A stretch of DNA of 64,000 nucleotides, taken from the NCBI RefSeq assembly GCF_002289565.1, contig NZ_NTFY01000072.1, positions 1-64,000 of the forward strand. Direction: 5' to 3'. Made by a program: the position numbers and the translations under genes. Origin of the DNA: Rhodopirellula sp. SM50 (GTDB lineage: Bacteria; Planctomycetota; Planctomycetia; Pirellulales; Pirellulaceae). The first letter of the stretch is position 1, and each line of letters begins with the position of its first letter. The notes under the pieces are model-generated. The model ran no database searches and was not told the origin of the DNA. It was given only the letters and a program-made list of their open reading frames with translations. Shown here in pieces: positions 1 through 10,038 of this stretch.

Positions 1-193
1 ACCACCCTAACCGAAGCGACAAAAAGATGCAAAAAAAGGAAGCGTCATCACGCTCGACGCCCTTGACAATCCACGTTACATCTTACGCGTCGCGGCTCAC
101 AAAATCGCCCGGCCGCTAACCAATGTTTCCCGGAGGTGGCGCTGCGCTGACCTCCGGCCACTCGCTGACATCCCTGCGGGATTCTGCGTCCGC

Positions 194-757
194 TTACAAC
201 CCTTTCACGATCCGACTGATCGCTTTGAATTGGGGATGATCGGCGGTGCCGAGCCACTGAAACAGGACCGATTCTAAACTGGTGATCGTCACCCCCATCG
301 AGCGCATCTGCTCGATCGCCAGTTCATGTTCCCAGCCTCCACGCGCCGCGACCGCCTCGGCGACGACGACCGGGTGCAACCCTTCTTCGACCAGATCCAG
401 CACCGTCTGCAAGACGCAGACATGGGTTTCAATGCCGCAGATCAGAATCTGGTCGCGGCCGGCGGCAATCCACGCATCGAGTTCGCGGCGGCAAACCGCG
501 GACGAGAAATCCAGCTTCTCTTCGGCACCGGGAAACCGATGTTCCAACGGTTCCACCAGCCCGCCAAGCCCTTTCGGATATTGCACCGTTGCCGCCGACG
601 GAATCCCCAACAACTCGGCCGCTTCCAGCAATGACTCGGTAAACTGCACCGCGTCCTCACCGGAGGGAACCACCGGAACCAGCTTTTCTTGAAAGTCGAT
701 CACCAACACGGCCGAACGATCGGCAAACAAGCGGCGCGGAGACAACTGGTGCGGCAT
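194..757 (-). CDS. Isochorismatase-family cysteine hydrolase
   Basis: A 187-residue single-domain protein of the isochorismatase-like superfamily. The usual Asp-Lys-Cys triad is visible: Asp21 in VLVIDFQ, Lys81 in EEKLDFSS, and Cys114 in ICGIETHVCVLQ, where the residues before the cysteine form the family's cis-peptide loop. Length is normal for the family, which includes nicotinamidases and small amide or ester hydrolases. The substrate cannot be read from sequence. It is the last gene of a minus-strand run behind the FmdB-type zinc ribbon (33 bp gap), so it may be co-transcribed with it. The ATG at 757 gives a compact N-terminus directly before the first beta strand. The family call is firm; the reaction is unknown. 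Confidence 0.9.
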   Translation of the reverse strand: MPHQLSPRRLFADRSAVLVIDFQEKLVPVVPSGEDAVQFTESLLEAAELLGIPSAATVQYPKGLGGLVEPLEHRFPGAEEKLDFSSAVCRRELDAWIAAGRDQILICGIETHVCVLQTVLDLVEEGLHPVVVAEAVAARGGWEHELAIEQMRSMGVTITSLESVLFQWLGTADHPQFKAISRIVKGL

Positions 758-790
758 GCTGAACCTTGGGTGAGCGTTCGGCGATCGAGC

Positions 791-1090
791 TCAGTCGCCC
801 GAACTCGATTTGCCGCTCGGCTTGGATTTTGAATCACTGGACTTGGATTCCGACTTCGTCTCCGACGTCGACTTCTTGTCCGCTTTAGCAGCCTTCTTGT
901 AGCCCTCGCTGCGATAATCGGTTTGGTAAAAACCGCTGCCCTTGAACACGATCGCGGCACCGCTGCCGAACAACCGCTTCAGTTTCAATTTACCGCACTC
1001 CGGGCATTTTTTCTTGACCGGGTCGTTGATGCCTTGGAACAGCTCCATTTCGTGTCCGCAGGCACCGCATTCGTAGTCATAGGTCGGCAT
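791..1090 (-). CDS. FmdB-family zinc ribbon protein
   Basis: A 99-residue protein starting MPTYDYECGACG, the hallmark of the FmdB/CxxC_CXXC_SSSS zinc ribbon family. Cys8/Cys11 and Cys29/Cys32 form the zinc-binding pairs. The segment after the second pair (KLKRLFGSG) also matches the family. The C-terminal third is a low-complexity Lys/Ser/Asp tail, as often seen in planctomycete members. The family is usually annotated as a putative regulator, but its function is not established. The gene lies between grpE and the isochorismatase on the same strand, separated from grpE by a 218-bp repeat element. Confidence 0.9.
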   Translation of the reverse strand: MPTYDYECGACGHEMELFQGINDPVKKKCPECGKLKLKRLFGSGAAIVFKGSGFYQTDYRSEGYKKAAKADKKSTSETKSESKSSDSKSKPSGKSSSGD

Positions 1091-1149
1091 CGATGTGATT
1101 CCAATGATAGATGAATTGCAAAACCAAACTTTTGGTCAGTGTTTTGAGT

Positions 1150-1367
1150 GTGTCTAACCTTGAGGCGATTCCCGGTCGCTGGGATGCAGCAACCGTAGGC
1201 GGCTAAAGCCCAATGCCGCTAAGTTAACATCAATGAGGGGGCCCGGACGCTGGCGCGAACCGGCTGATATCAAACGAATATCAGCCGTTTGGCGCGAGCC
1301 TACGGGCCCTCATCTGAAGAATCGACGCTTAGCTTAGCGGTATTGGGCTAAAGCCTGCACACCAACG
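1150..1367. repeat. 218-bp dispersed palindromic element, copy 1
   Basis: This spacer block is repeated as the reverse complement at 28743-28960, with near identity over the whole 218 bp. It is built from nested inverted repeats. Outer arms carry GGCTAAAGCCCAAT and ATTGGGCTAAAGCC. Inner arms carry GGCGCGAACCGGCTGAT and ATCAGCCGTTTGGCGCG around a short AAACG loop. The ends are GTGTCTA and CACCAACG. It encodes no protein. It separates grpE from the FmdB gene. It is likely a non-autonomous repeat, but no transposase or target duplication was identified. Confidence 0.75.
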
Positions 1368-1381
1368 TTGCTGACAAAGCG

Positions 1382-1966
1382 TTAGGCAGGTCCCGTGCTG
1401 ACGACGACTTGGCTGGGTCGGATCACGCGATCATGCAGCTTGAATCCACTGACGGCCACGTGTGCCACCTTGCCGCTTTCGACGTCGCTGGGGATTTGCG
1501 AAATCGCTTCATGCACATTCGGATCAAAGACTTCGCCTTCGGCGGGAATCTCGACGACGCCGTGTTTGCCGAGCACGTCGTCCATCTGTTTGACGACCAT
1601 GGCAACGCCTTCCAACAAGCCGCTGCCTTGCTCGCCCGACTGGGCCGCGTCGATCGCACGGTTCAAGTTGTCGCGGACCTGCAACAGGTCGACGATCAAA
1701 TCGGTGGAAGCGAATTTGACTTGGTCTTCGAAGTCCCGTCGCATGCGTTTGCGAAAGTTTTCGGCTTCGGCCTGTGCCTGCAAGACACGCTTGTCGGCTT
1801 CGGCGGCGGCCGATCGCAACCGATCCATTTCCTCGTCACGCGTCGGAGGCACATCGGCAACCGACTCATCGAGAAACGCTTCATCGGTCGTTTGCTGCTC
1901 GGCTGCCGAGACGTCTTCCCCGGACGGGCTTTCGTTTTCCAGTTCTGTCTTTCCGTCACTCTTCAT
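1382..1966 (-). CDS. grpE: Nucleotide exchange factor GrpE
   Basis: A 194-residue GrpE, the co-chaperone that releases ADP from DnaK. It has an acidic, disordered N-terminus (about residues 1-45), a long helical coiled-coil (about 46-110, with the conserved run AENFRKRMRRDFED), then the compact beta domain. The beta domain contains VEIPAEGEVFDPNVHEAI and ends with HDRVIRPSQVVVSTG. Length is normal. It follows dnaJ by 40 bp on the same strand. No dnaK gene is present in this window, so the Hsp70 partner must be encoded elsewhere. Start ATG at 1966. Confidence 0.96.
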   Translation of the reverse strand: MKSDGKTELENESPSGEDVSAAEQQTTDEAFLDESVADVPPTRDEEMDRLRSAAAEADKRVLQAQAEAENFRKRMRRDFEDQVKFASTDLIVDLLQVRDNLNRAIDAAQSGEQGSGLLEGVAMVVKQMDDVLGKHGVVEIPAEGEVFDPNVHEAISQIPSDVESGKVAHVAVSGFKLHDRVIRPSQVVVSTGPA

Positions 1967-2006
1967 GATTCGCTATCGCAGATTAAATGAACGTTAGAAA
2001 AATGTC

Positions 2007-3131
2007 CTAAAACAGGTCCGCTACCTTTTCAAGAAATGTCTTCCGATGCGGCAACACCGATTCGGAATCCAGGTCGGCCAATTTCCGCAACAGCTCTTCC
2101 TGCTCTGTGGACAGATGCTTGGGGACCTCGATGAAGACTTGCACCAGCAGATCGCCGACGCGTCCTCCACGGGGGTCGACCACGCCTTTGCCACGAACGG
2201 TGAACACCTCGCCGTTCTGTGTGCCCGGCTCGATCCGTAATTTTTCTGGCCCATCGAGCGTCGGAATCTCGATCTCGGCGCCCAACGCGGCTTGGCTGTA
2301 GGAGATCGGCAATTGCAAGATCAGACTGCTGCCGTCGCGTTTGAACAACTCGTGTTCCTTGACGGTAATGAAGCAGTAGCAATCTCCGGGCGGACCGCCG
2401 TCGGGGCTAGCTTCGCCTTCACCTTGCACACGCACCCGCATCCCGTCATCGACACCGGCGGGAATTTCGACGGTCAGTTCGGCTTTTTCGGACTGCAATC
2501 CGCTGCCACGGCAATCGCTACAGGGTTGGCTGATTTGTTGTCCGGCACCGCCGCAATGGGGACAGGCCGTTTGGACCCGCAAAATCCCCGCTGACTGCAC
2601 CACTTGCCCTCGTCCGCCGCACGTCGCACAGGTTTCCGGTTGACTGCCGGGGGCTGCACCGCTGCCCGCACAGGTCTTGCAACCGACGTTGCGACGAAAC
2701 GTGAGATCTTTGCTGACGCCCTTGGCGGCTTCATCCAAGGTCAACGTGACGTTACAGCGAATGTCGGCACCGCGTCGTGCTCGTCGCCGCCGACCACCGC
2801 CGCCGCCACGCCCACCGAACAAATCGCCGAACATGCCGCCGCCACCGAACATCTCTCCGAACGCTTCGAAGATGTCTTCGACGTCGTTGAACTGGCTGTG
2901 TGCCCCATCCACGCCGGCATGCCCGAAACGGTCGTAGCGAGCGCGTTTGTCGGCATCACTCAAGACTTCATAAGCCTCCGATGCCTCCTTAAACCGCTCG
3001 ACGGCGTCTTCGGCTTTACTGCTGTCGGGATGGTACTTGATCGCCAACTTTCGGTAGGCGCGATCAATCTCGACTTTGCCAGCACCTCGGTCGACACCAA
3101 GGATTTCGTAATAACATTGCTTTTCGCTCAT
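2007..3131 (-). CDS. dnaJ: Chaperone protein DnaJ
   Basis: A type I DnaJ of 374 residues. The J-domain occupies about residues 6-72 with the essential HPD at 34-36. A Gly/Phe/Arg-rich linker follows. Four CxxCxGxG zinc-finger repeats come next (beginning CKTCAGSG and ending CSDCRGSG), then the C-terminal substrate-binding beta domains. DnaJ delivers substrates to DnaK and triggers its ATPase. I chose the ATG at 3131 (MSEKQCYY), because upstream in-frame codons only add a Pro/Arg stretch outside the family. grpE lies immediately downstream, and a strong terminator separates it from the upstream chaperonin gene. Confidence 0.96.
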   Translation of the reverse strand: MSEKQCYYEILGVDRGAGKVEIDRAYRKLAIKYHPDSSKAEDAVERFKEASEAYEVLSDADKRARYDRFGHAGVDGAHSQFNDVEDIFEAFGEMFGGGGMFGDLFGGRGGGGGRRRRARRGADIRCNVTLTLDEAAKGVSKDLTFRRNVGCKTCAGSGAAPGSQPETCATCGGRGQVVQSAGILRVQTACPHCGGAGQQISQPCSDCRGSGLQSEKAELTVEIPAGVDDGMRVRVQGEGEASPDGGPPGDCYCFITVKEHELFKRDGSSLILQLPISYSQAALGAEIEIPTLDGPEKLRIEPGTQNGEVFTVRGKGVVDPRGGRVGDLLVQVFIEVPKHLSTEQEELLRKLADLDSESVLPHRKTFLEKVADLF

Positions 3132-3191
3132 CATCAACCACGGCACACGCCGTTGGGGTGGCGACGCCGCCACGTCGCATGAGGATCGGAC

Positions 3192-3233
3192 AAAAAAGCG
3201 GGCCGCTTGCCGATGGTTAGGCAGCGACCCGCT
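3192..3233 (-). terminator. Rho-independent terminator after the groE unit
   Basis: Read on the minus strand, the arm AGCGGGTCGCTGCC and its partner GGCAAGCGGCCCGCT pair over about 14 bp, with one G-U pair and one bulged base. An 8-nt loop separates them, and six T residues follow. The structure lies between the groEL copy that ends at 3261 and dnaJ at 3131. It predicts that the chaperonin transcript stops or is attenuated before dnaJ-grpE. Confidence 0.85.
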
Positions 3234-3260
3234 GTTGTAAATGCAAGTCTCCGGGATCGG

Positions 3261-4880
3261 CTACGCGATCACGCCTTCGACAGGCAGACGGTCTTTGTCT
3301 TCCTGCTCAAAGTTCGTCACCAACGCTTCGGTCGTCAGCAACAAACCTGCGATGCTGCCGGCGTTGGTTAGCGCCGTTCGCACGACCTTGACCGGGTCGA
3401 TGACGCCGGCTTTGTACATGTCGACGTACTGACCGGTGTGGGCGTTGTAACCGATGTTGGTGTCCTTCTGGCTGACCTCGTCGACCACCACGCTTCCGTC
3501 GATCCCGCCGTTGTCGGCGATTTGCTTCATCGGGGCGCTGAGTGCATGGAGCACGATTTCGACGCCGATCTTTTCGTCGCCCTTGGCTTTCGATTTGGCC
3601 GCCTGGACGGCCTCGGTGCAACGCACCAAAGCAACCCCACCGCCGGGCAAGATGCCTTCTTCGACGGCCGCACGGGTCGCGTGCAAAGCGTCTTCCAAAC
3701 GCGCCTTGGTTTGCTTCATCTCGGCTTCGGTTTCGGCACCCACGCTGACAACCGCGACGCCACCGGCCAGTTTGGCCAATCGCTCTTGGTACTTTTCCTT
3801 GTCGTAATCGCTGTCGGTTTGCTCGATTTGAGCGCGAATCTGAGCCACACGTTGATCGATGTCGCTGCGTTTTCCGCCGCCTTCGATGATTGTGGTGCTA
3901 CCCTTGTCGACCGTCACGTTCTTGGCGCGACCGAGTTGTTCCAGCGTGACGTTTTCCAGCTGGATGCCGAGGTCTTCGCTGATCAACGTTCCGCCGGTCA
4001 GCGTCGCGATGTCACCCAACATCGCCTTGCGACGATCGCCGAACCCGGGCGCCTTGACGGCACAGACGTTCAACGTGCCACGCAGCTTGTTAACCACCAG
4101 CAACGTCAACGCTTCGGCATCGACGTCTTCGGAGATGATCAACAACGGCTGACCGGTTTGGGCCGTTTTCTCCAGCAACGGAACCAGGTCGCGGATGTTG
4201 CTGATCTTCTTTTCATACAGCAGCACCAAAGCGTTTTCCAGGTTCGCTTCCATGGTGCCGGGATCGGTGATGAAGTACGGGGAAATGTATCCCTTGTCGA
4301 ACTGCATCCCGTCGACGTAGTTGACTTCGGTCGTTCGCGACTTGCCTTCTTCGACCGTGATCACACCGTCCTTTCCGACGCGTTCGAGAGCGTCGGCCAA
4401 CAGACTGCCGATTTCATTGTCGTTATTGGCACTGATGGCGCCGACGTTGGCGACTTCGGCTTTGTCCTGGACCGGACGGCCGATTTCGTGCAGCTGATCG
4501 CAAGCCGCTTGGACCGCTTTGTCGATGCCGCGACGGATCGCAGCGGGATTGCTTCCCGCGACGATGTTGCGAAGACCTTCTTTGAAGATCGCACGGGCGA
4601 GAACGGTCGCGGTGGTCGTGCCGTCGCCGGCCAAGTCACTCGTCTTTTGAGCGACTTCGATCACCAGTTTCGCACCCATGTTCTCGAAACGGTCTTCGAG
4701 TTCGATTTCTTTCGCAACCGTGACACCGTCTTTGGTCACGGTCGGTCCGCCGAACGACTTGTCGATGATGACGTTGCGGCCGGTCGGGCCCATCGTCACC
4801 GCGACGGCGTCGGCCAGTTTGTCAATGCCGGCCAGCATGCGTGCGCGTGCGTGGTCTTCGAATAGGAGTTGCTTAGCCAC
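3261..4880 (-). CDS. groEL: Chaperonin GroEL, divergent copy without GGM tail
   Basis: A 539-residue 60-kDa chaperonin. The ATP-binding Asp in [12 protein letters not shown], the AGDGTTT loop and the hydrolysis Asp in [10 protein letters not shown] are all present, so the ATPase core looks intact. The C-terminus ends in an acidic stretch ([14 protein letters not shown]) instead of the Gly-Gly-Met repeats of the other copy at 5486-7201. The start is GTG at 4880, preceded by GAGGAA. It is third in the order groEL, groES, groEL and is followed by a terminator. In multi-chaperonin bacteria such a copy often has a narrower client set; that is inference here. Confidence 0.95.
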   Translation of the reverse strand: MAKQLLFEDHARARMLAGIDKLADAVAVTMGPTGRNVIIDKSFGGPTVTKDGVTVAKEIELEDRFENMGAKLVIEVAQKTSDLAGDGTTTATVLARAIFKEGLRNIVAGSNPAAIRRGIDKAVQAACDQLHEIGRPVQDKAEVANVGAISANNDNEIGSLLADALERVGKDGVITVEEGKSRTTEVNYVDGMQFDKGYISPYFITDPGTMEANLENALVLLYEKKISNIRDLVPLLEKTAQTGQPLLIISEDVDAEALTLLVVNKLRGTLNVCAVKAPGFGDRRKAMLGDIATLTGGTLISEDLGIQLENVTLEQLGRAKNVTVDKGSTTIIEGGGKRSDIDQRVAQIRAQIEQTDSDYDKEKYQERLAKLAGGVAVVSVGAETEAEMKQTKARLEDALHATRAAVEEGILPGGGVALVRCTEAVQAAKSKAKGDEKIGVEIVLHALSAPMKQIADNGGIDGSVVVDEVSQKDTNIGYNAHTGQYVDMYKAGVIDPVKVVRTALTNAGSIAGLLLTTEALVTNFEQEDKDRLPVEGVIA

Positions 4881-5009
4881 GAGAGGATTCCTCTATCAAT
4901 GTAAACGAGTGCTGAATGAACGCATCCAAAAACACCTGGACTCGGCCCGCCGAACGTCCTGCCGCCGCGTCGAAGCGGGGCAGGGCAGGGCGGGCAGTCG
5001 CCGGCGTCA

Positions 5010-5306
5010 CTACAGGACCTTTGCCAGGATGTCGCTCTCGCGAAGGATCTTCATCTCTTGTCCATCGACCTCGATGTCGCTTCCGCCGTACTTTCCGTAG
5101 ATCACCGTGTCGCCGACGTCGACGCTGAGCGTGCCACGACTGCCGCTCTCGAGCAGCCTGCCGGGGCCGACGGCGACGATCGTGCCGCGTTGCGGTTTTT
5201 CTTTCGCCGAATCGGGAAGGACGATGCCGCCGGCGGTGGTCGTTTCAGCTTCGACGGGTTGAACAACGACTCGGTCATCGAGCGGACGCAGTTTTGGTTT
5301 TGCCAT
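5010..5306 (-). CDS. groES: Co-chaperonin GroES
   Basis: A 98-residue GroES. The opening [16 protein letters not shown], the mobile loop region around [17 protein letters not shown], and the roof region with VAVGPG are all recognisable. GroES forms the heptameric lid on GroEL. It lies between two groEL genes on the same strand, 179 bp downstream of one and 129 bp upstream of the other, so it may serve both chaperonins. Start ATG at 5306. Confidence 0.97.
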   Translation of the reverse strand: MAKPKLRPLDDRVVVQPVEAETTTAGGIVLPDSAKEKPQRGTIVAVGPGRLLESGSRGTLSVDVGDTVIYGKYGGSDIEVDGQEMKILRESDILAKVL

Positions 5307-5485
5307 GATTAGGTTGTGATTTCGAAAGGTGTGTGAGTTTGAATTGTTTCGCTTGCGATCGCGACGCCGTCGACGGATCCCGCGGTGCGGATCCCCTGAC
5401 GCAACGTCGCACCAGTGGGGCAGAGCAGGGGAGGGCAGGGCAGTGTGCCGATCACGACATCACCGCCCGCTGACCTGCAACCGGG

Positions 5486-7277
<1,792 letters not shown>

Positions 7278-7900
7278 GATCTATAAGGGGGAAATGGATT
7301 GGACCGGCGACCGTTTGCGCCGGAGGTGTTTCGTGCAGGCGGATCCGTTCCGTCGCCCAGACCCAACCGTGGTCCGGTTGGCCTGCTCTCGCGTCCCGTT
7401 TGGCAGGCGACGCAAATCAAAATCGGCGACGGAATGACAGTTCCGCTGAATGCCCGCCACGGATAGCAACCGGCGTGCCAAGCCGGCTTCTGCCCTGCAA
7501 AAAATTGCCGGTCTCCTCCGTTCTCTCCCATCGCAACTGCGAAGAAACGCCGTTGGGGAGCAAAAAATGGGGTGGGCCACGAAATTCGCAGCGGGGTCGG
7601 AGAGATTAACGCTCGTGCCACGTTGGCAGAAGGCCCCAAACCGAAAAGCCGCTCAGAATGTCGCTCCGACAGAGCCCCCACGGTCGCAACTGTCGCACCT
7701 CGCGCCCGAGATCCCCCAATCCCGTTACGACCGTCAAACGCCCGCCCAAAACGCTTTCCAACTGGCCAACTGGGGTCATCAAATCATTGACCAAACGCAA
7801 TCTGCAGCGTCCACTTCTCCGGGAACGCTGTGGACTTTCCGCAACCGGGATCCCCCCAAACGATTGACTCGCCCCCAAACGCCGTTCACGGAATCGTCGC
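7278..7900. other. 623-bp divergent spacer, no gene seen
   Basis: This spacer lies between the divergent groEL unit and the exported protein gene at 7901. Open frames exist on both strands, but none has family features or a coherent start. At 7281-7290 the minus strand reads CCCCTTATAG, which resembles an AT-rich -10 region directly upstream of the groEL leader hairpin. No convincing -35 partner was found. Nothing else was recognised. Confidence 0.5.
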
Positions 7901-9817
7901 ATGTCGACAGGCCGACTGCCCCTTCGCACCCTGACCACCACCCTCGTCGCCTCGCTCGTGTCGCTCTGCGGAGCCGACGCCTGTCAGGCCGGCTGCTTGG
8001 ATTGGCTGTTCGGCCGCTCGGCGACCTACACCGCCAACTACCCCTACGCCTACCCGGTCCCGGGAACCCAGGCCGTCGCAACCCCGGTGACCACGGCGCC
8101 GATCACGTCCGCGCCGTTCACCTCCGGCGTCGTCCAGGCCCAACGCCCGGCCTACGGTGCCCCCCTGACCGCCGTGTCCGGGATGACCGCCGTGTCCGGA
8201 ATGAGCACCGTCCAGTCGTTCGACAACCCGTCGGTGTACACGGGCATGCCGGTCAACCCGACGCCCCAGTACTCGGCTCAGTACTCGGCCCAGCGACTGC
8301 CGATCACCCGCTATGCTCCGACGACCGTCGTCGCGCCGCAATCCACCAACGCGTACCGCCTGCCGATCGTGTCCGGTCAGACTTACACGCAACCCTACAC
8401 GACGGCCAATCGTGTCCCGATCAGCAGCACACTGCGAGGCACCGCGGGGCTCAACCCGATCTCCCCGGCGCCGGTCTACACGTCCAACTATCCCAGCAAC
8501 GTCGCGCCGGTCACCTACAACGCCGCGCCCGCAACCTACGCCCCGCTCGTGCCGGTGGGACCGCAGCCGCCACGCCGCTTCGGATCGGGACTGGCAAGGT
8601 TCTTCAACTCGCTGCTGGGACGCAACACCAACTACGTCACGTCGTACTACCAAGCACCGATCACCTACTACCGACCTGCATCGATCGTCGATCCGACAAC
8701 CGGAACGACCGTCACGGTTCAGCAACCGTGCAGCTCGTACGTCCAGCAACTGCAACGCGTGCCCTACAACTCGTCGCTGCCGCTGCAACCCGGAACCACG
8801 ACGCTGCAAACCAATCCCGGCGTCTGCTCCACCCCGATGCTGGGCAACGCGTCGTCGCCATCCTCGTTCCCCCTGGCCGGAACCCCTGGCAGTTTCGCAC
8901 CGCCATCGAGCGGCATCGGTCAAGTCGGCGGACAATTCGCCCCCGGCGATCCGGGCATCACGACGATCCCCTCGACGATGCCCGATGCCGGCTACCCCAA
9001 CGCGGCACCGCTGACCGGCGGGACATCCGGAACCGGAGACGATGAACCGGTTCCACAACCGCGTCTGGAATCCGGCCGCCCCGAGCTGAACGGATCGGCC
9101 AATTCGGCGGCCTCGGACAACGGCTACCTGGACAACGCCTATGAAAACTCCTACCGAGACGATCCGTATCCCTACGGCGACTCCGGCTCCGACCCCAGCC
9201 AAACCGAAAGCGACGGTGCGGACGACCCGAATCGCCCCGCGATCCAATTGGATCCGCCGGTGACGCGTCACATGCAAACCCCGGACCCGAGCGGTCGATT
9301 CCGCCACAGCGAACAGTTCACGACGCGGACGCCACCCTCGATGGCCAAACCGCTCGCGCCTCCGGAATCCGATTCCAGCGCGTCCCAACTGAGCACCCTG
9401 CGACCCATCGGCGTCCCCTCCGGGCCGCCATCGATGACGGGCCCGATGGACCTGACGAACCAATCAGCCGAACCGGCTCCAGTTCACGAACCGGCTCCGA
9501 CACGGCGCGTGATCCAGCCGCCTAGCACGCAACCCTTCCAAGCCCCACCGCTGCCGGCTCCGTCGGCTCGTGGTGCCGACCCCTCGGCGCTGTTTCGCAA
9601 CACCGAATCATCGGCCTCCTCACGCAGCACGACGCGACCGCGAGTCAGCGTCCCCGTCCGCGAAGCGACCACGCGGCACCAAAACGTACGGCAAGTCGCT
9701 GCTTGGGAAGACACTGCCTGGGAGGAGACCACTCCGGCGATAAAAACGACGCCCGCGGCGCCGCATCACCCGGCCCCCGTCCAACGCGACAGCGGCGGTT
9801 GGTTGCCGGCACGCTAA
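7901..9817 (+). CDS. Exported Pro/Thr/Ser-rich planctomycete protein, function unknown
   Basis: A 638-residue protein with a signal peptide (about residues 1-30, TTTLVASLVSLCGADACQAG) followed by CLDWLFGR. The N-terminal half is rich in Tyr, Pro, Thr and Val. A conserved-looking island reads FGSGLARFFNSLLGR and, soon after, SYVQQLQRVPYNSSLPLQPG. The C-terminal half is low complexity and acidic, then Pro/Ser-rich. This architecture is familiar from planctomycete exported proteins with a short 'LFG' motif after the signal peptide. No catalytic domain was recognised. An envelope or extracellular structural role is only a guess. Confidence 0.75.
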   Translation: MSTGRLPLRTLTTTLVASLVSLCGADACQAGCLDWLFGRSATYTANYPYAYPVPGTQAVATPVTTAPITSAPFTSGVVQAQRPAYGAPLTAVSGMTAVSGMSTVQSFDNPSVYTGMPVNPTPQYSAQYSAQRLPITRYAPTTVVAPQSTNAYRLPIVSGQTYTQPYTTANRVPISSTLRGTAGLNPISPAPVYTSNYPSNVAPVTYNAAPATYAPLVPVGPQPPRRFGSGLARFFNSLLGRNTNYVTSYYQAPITYYRPASIVDPTTGTTVTVQQPCSSYVQQLQRVPYNSSLPLQPGTTTLQTNPGVCSTPMLGNASSPSSFPLAGTPGSFAPPSSGIGQVGGQFAPGDPGITTIPSTMPDAGYPNAAPLTGGTSGTGDDEPVPQPRLESGRPELNGSANSAASDNGYLDNAYENSYRDDPYPYGDSGSDPSQTESDGADDPNRPAIQLDPPVTRHMQTPDPSGRFRHSEQFTTRTPPSMAKPLAPPESDSSASQLSTLRPIGVPSGPPSMTGPMDLTNQSAEPAPVHEPAPTRRVIQPPSTQPFQAPPLPAPSARGADPSALFRNTESSASSRSTTRPRVSVPVREATTRHQNVRQVAAWEDTAWEETTPAIKTTPAAPHHPAPVQRDSGGWLPAR

Positions 9818-9840
9818 GCCTTCGGTCTCGGGGCTTGTCA

Positions 9841-9863
9841 GTGGGATAGGCTTCCAGCCTGTC
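9841..9863 (+). repeat. Family A hairpin repeat, single arm
   Basis: One 23-bp copy of the repeat with core TAGGCTTCCAGCCTG, 23 bp past the stop codon of the exported protein gene. Its internal stem is AGGCT-TCC-AGCCT. Paired inverted copies are at 23693-23750 and 46462-46518, a single copy is at 44015-44037 and a degraded one at 62434-62491. Confidence 0.8.
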
Positions 9864-10038
9864 GTTGCAGCCTTGCCCTAACTGGACGCAGTTCCCACCG
9901 GTTGCGGCACGGGGCGTTTGTCGCGCGCACCCGCTCGATCCGGCCGAGGACATCCGCTAACGTTTTGATTTGAAGCCCCGGCGTGCTGCGGTCGCGCGAT
10001 TCCAAGTCATCTCCACTCAAGCGGAAGGTCACGCAACG

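Noticed and set aside
48-257. 69-codon frame at the left edge
   Set aside because: It overlaps the isochorismatase 3' end, has Arg/Gln-rich composition and no family match.
3438-4865. 475-codon open frame opposite the divergent groEL
   Set aside because: It lies exactly antisense to a clear GroEL, and its product is an Asp/Val/Phe-rich shadow with no family features. Long antisense frames are expected in high-G+C genes.
4881-4930. Possible CIRCE (HrcA operator) upstream of the divergent groEL
   Set aside because: Only one half-site (TCAGCACTC) is present. At the required 9-bp spacing the other half reads GATAGAGGA instead of GAGTGCTAA.
7450-9045. 531-codon frame overlapping the start of the exported protein gene
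   Set aside because: Arg/Pro/Thr-rich composition of an out-of-frame reading. The frame starting at 7901 has a clean signal peptide and covers the same DNA.
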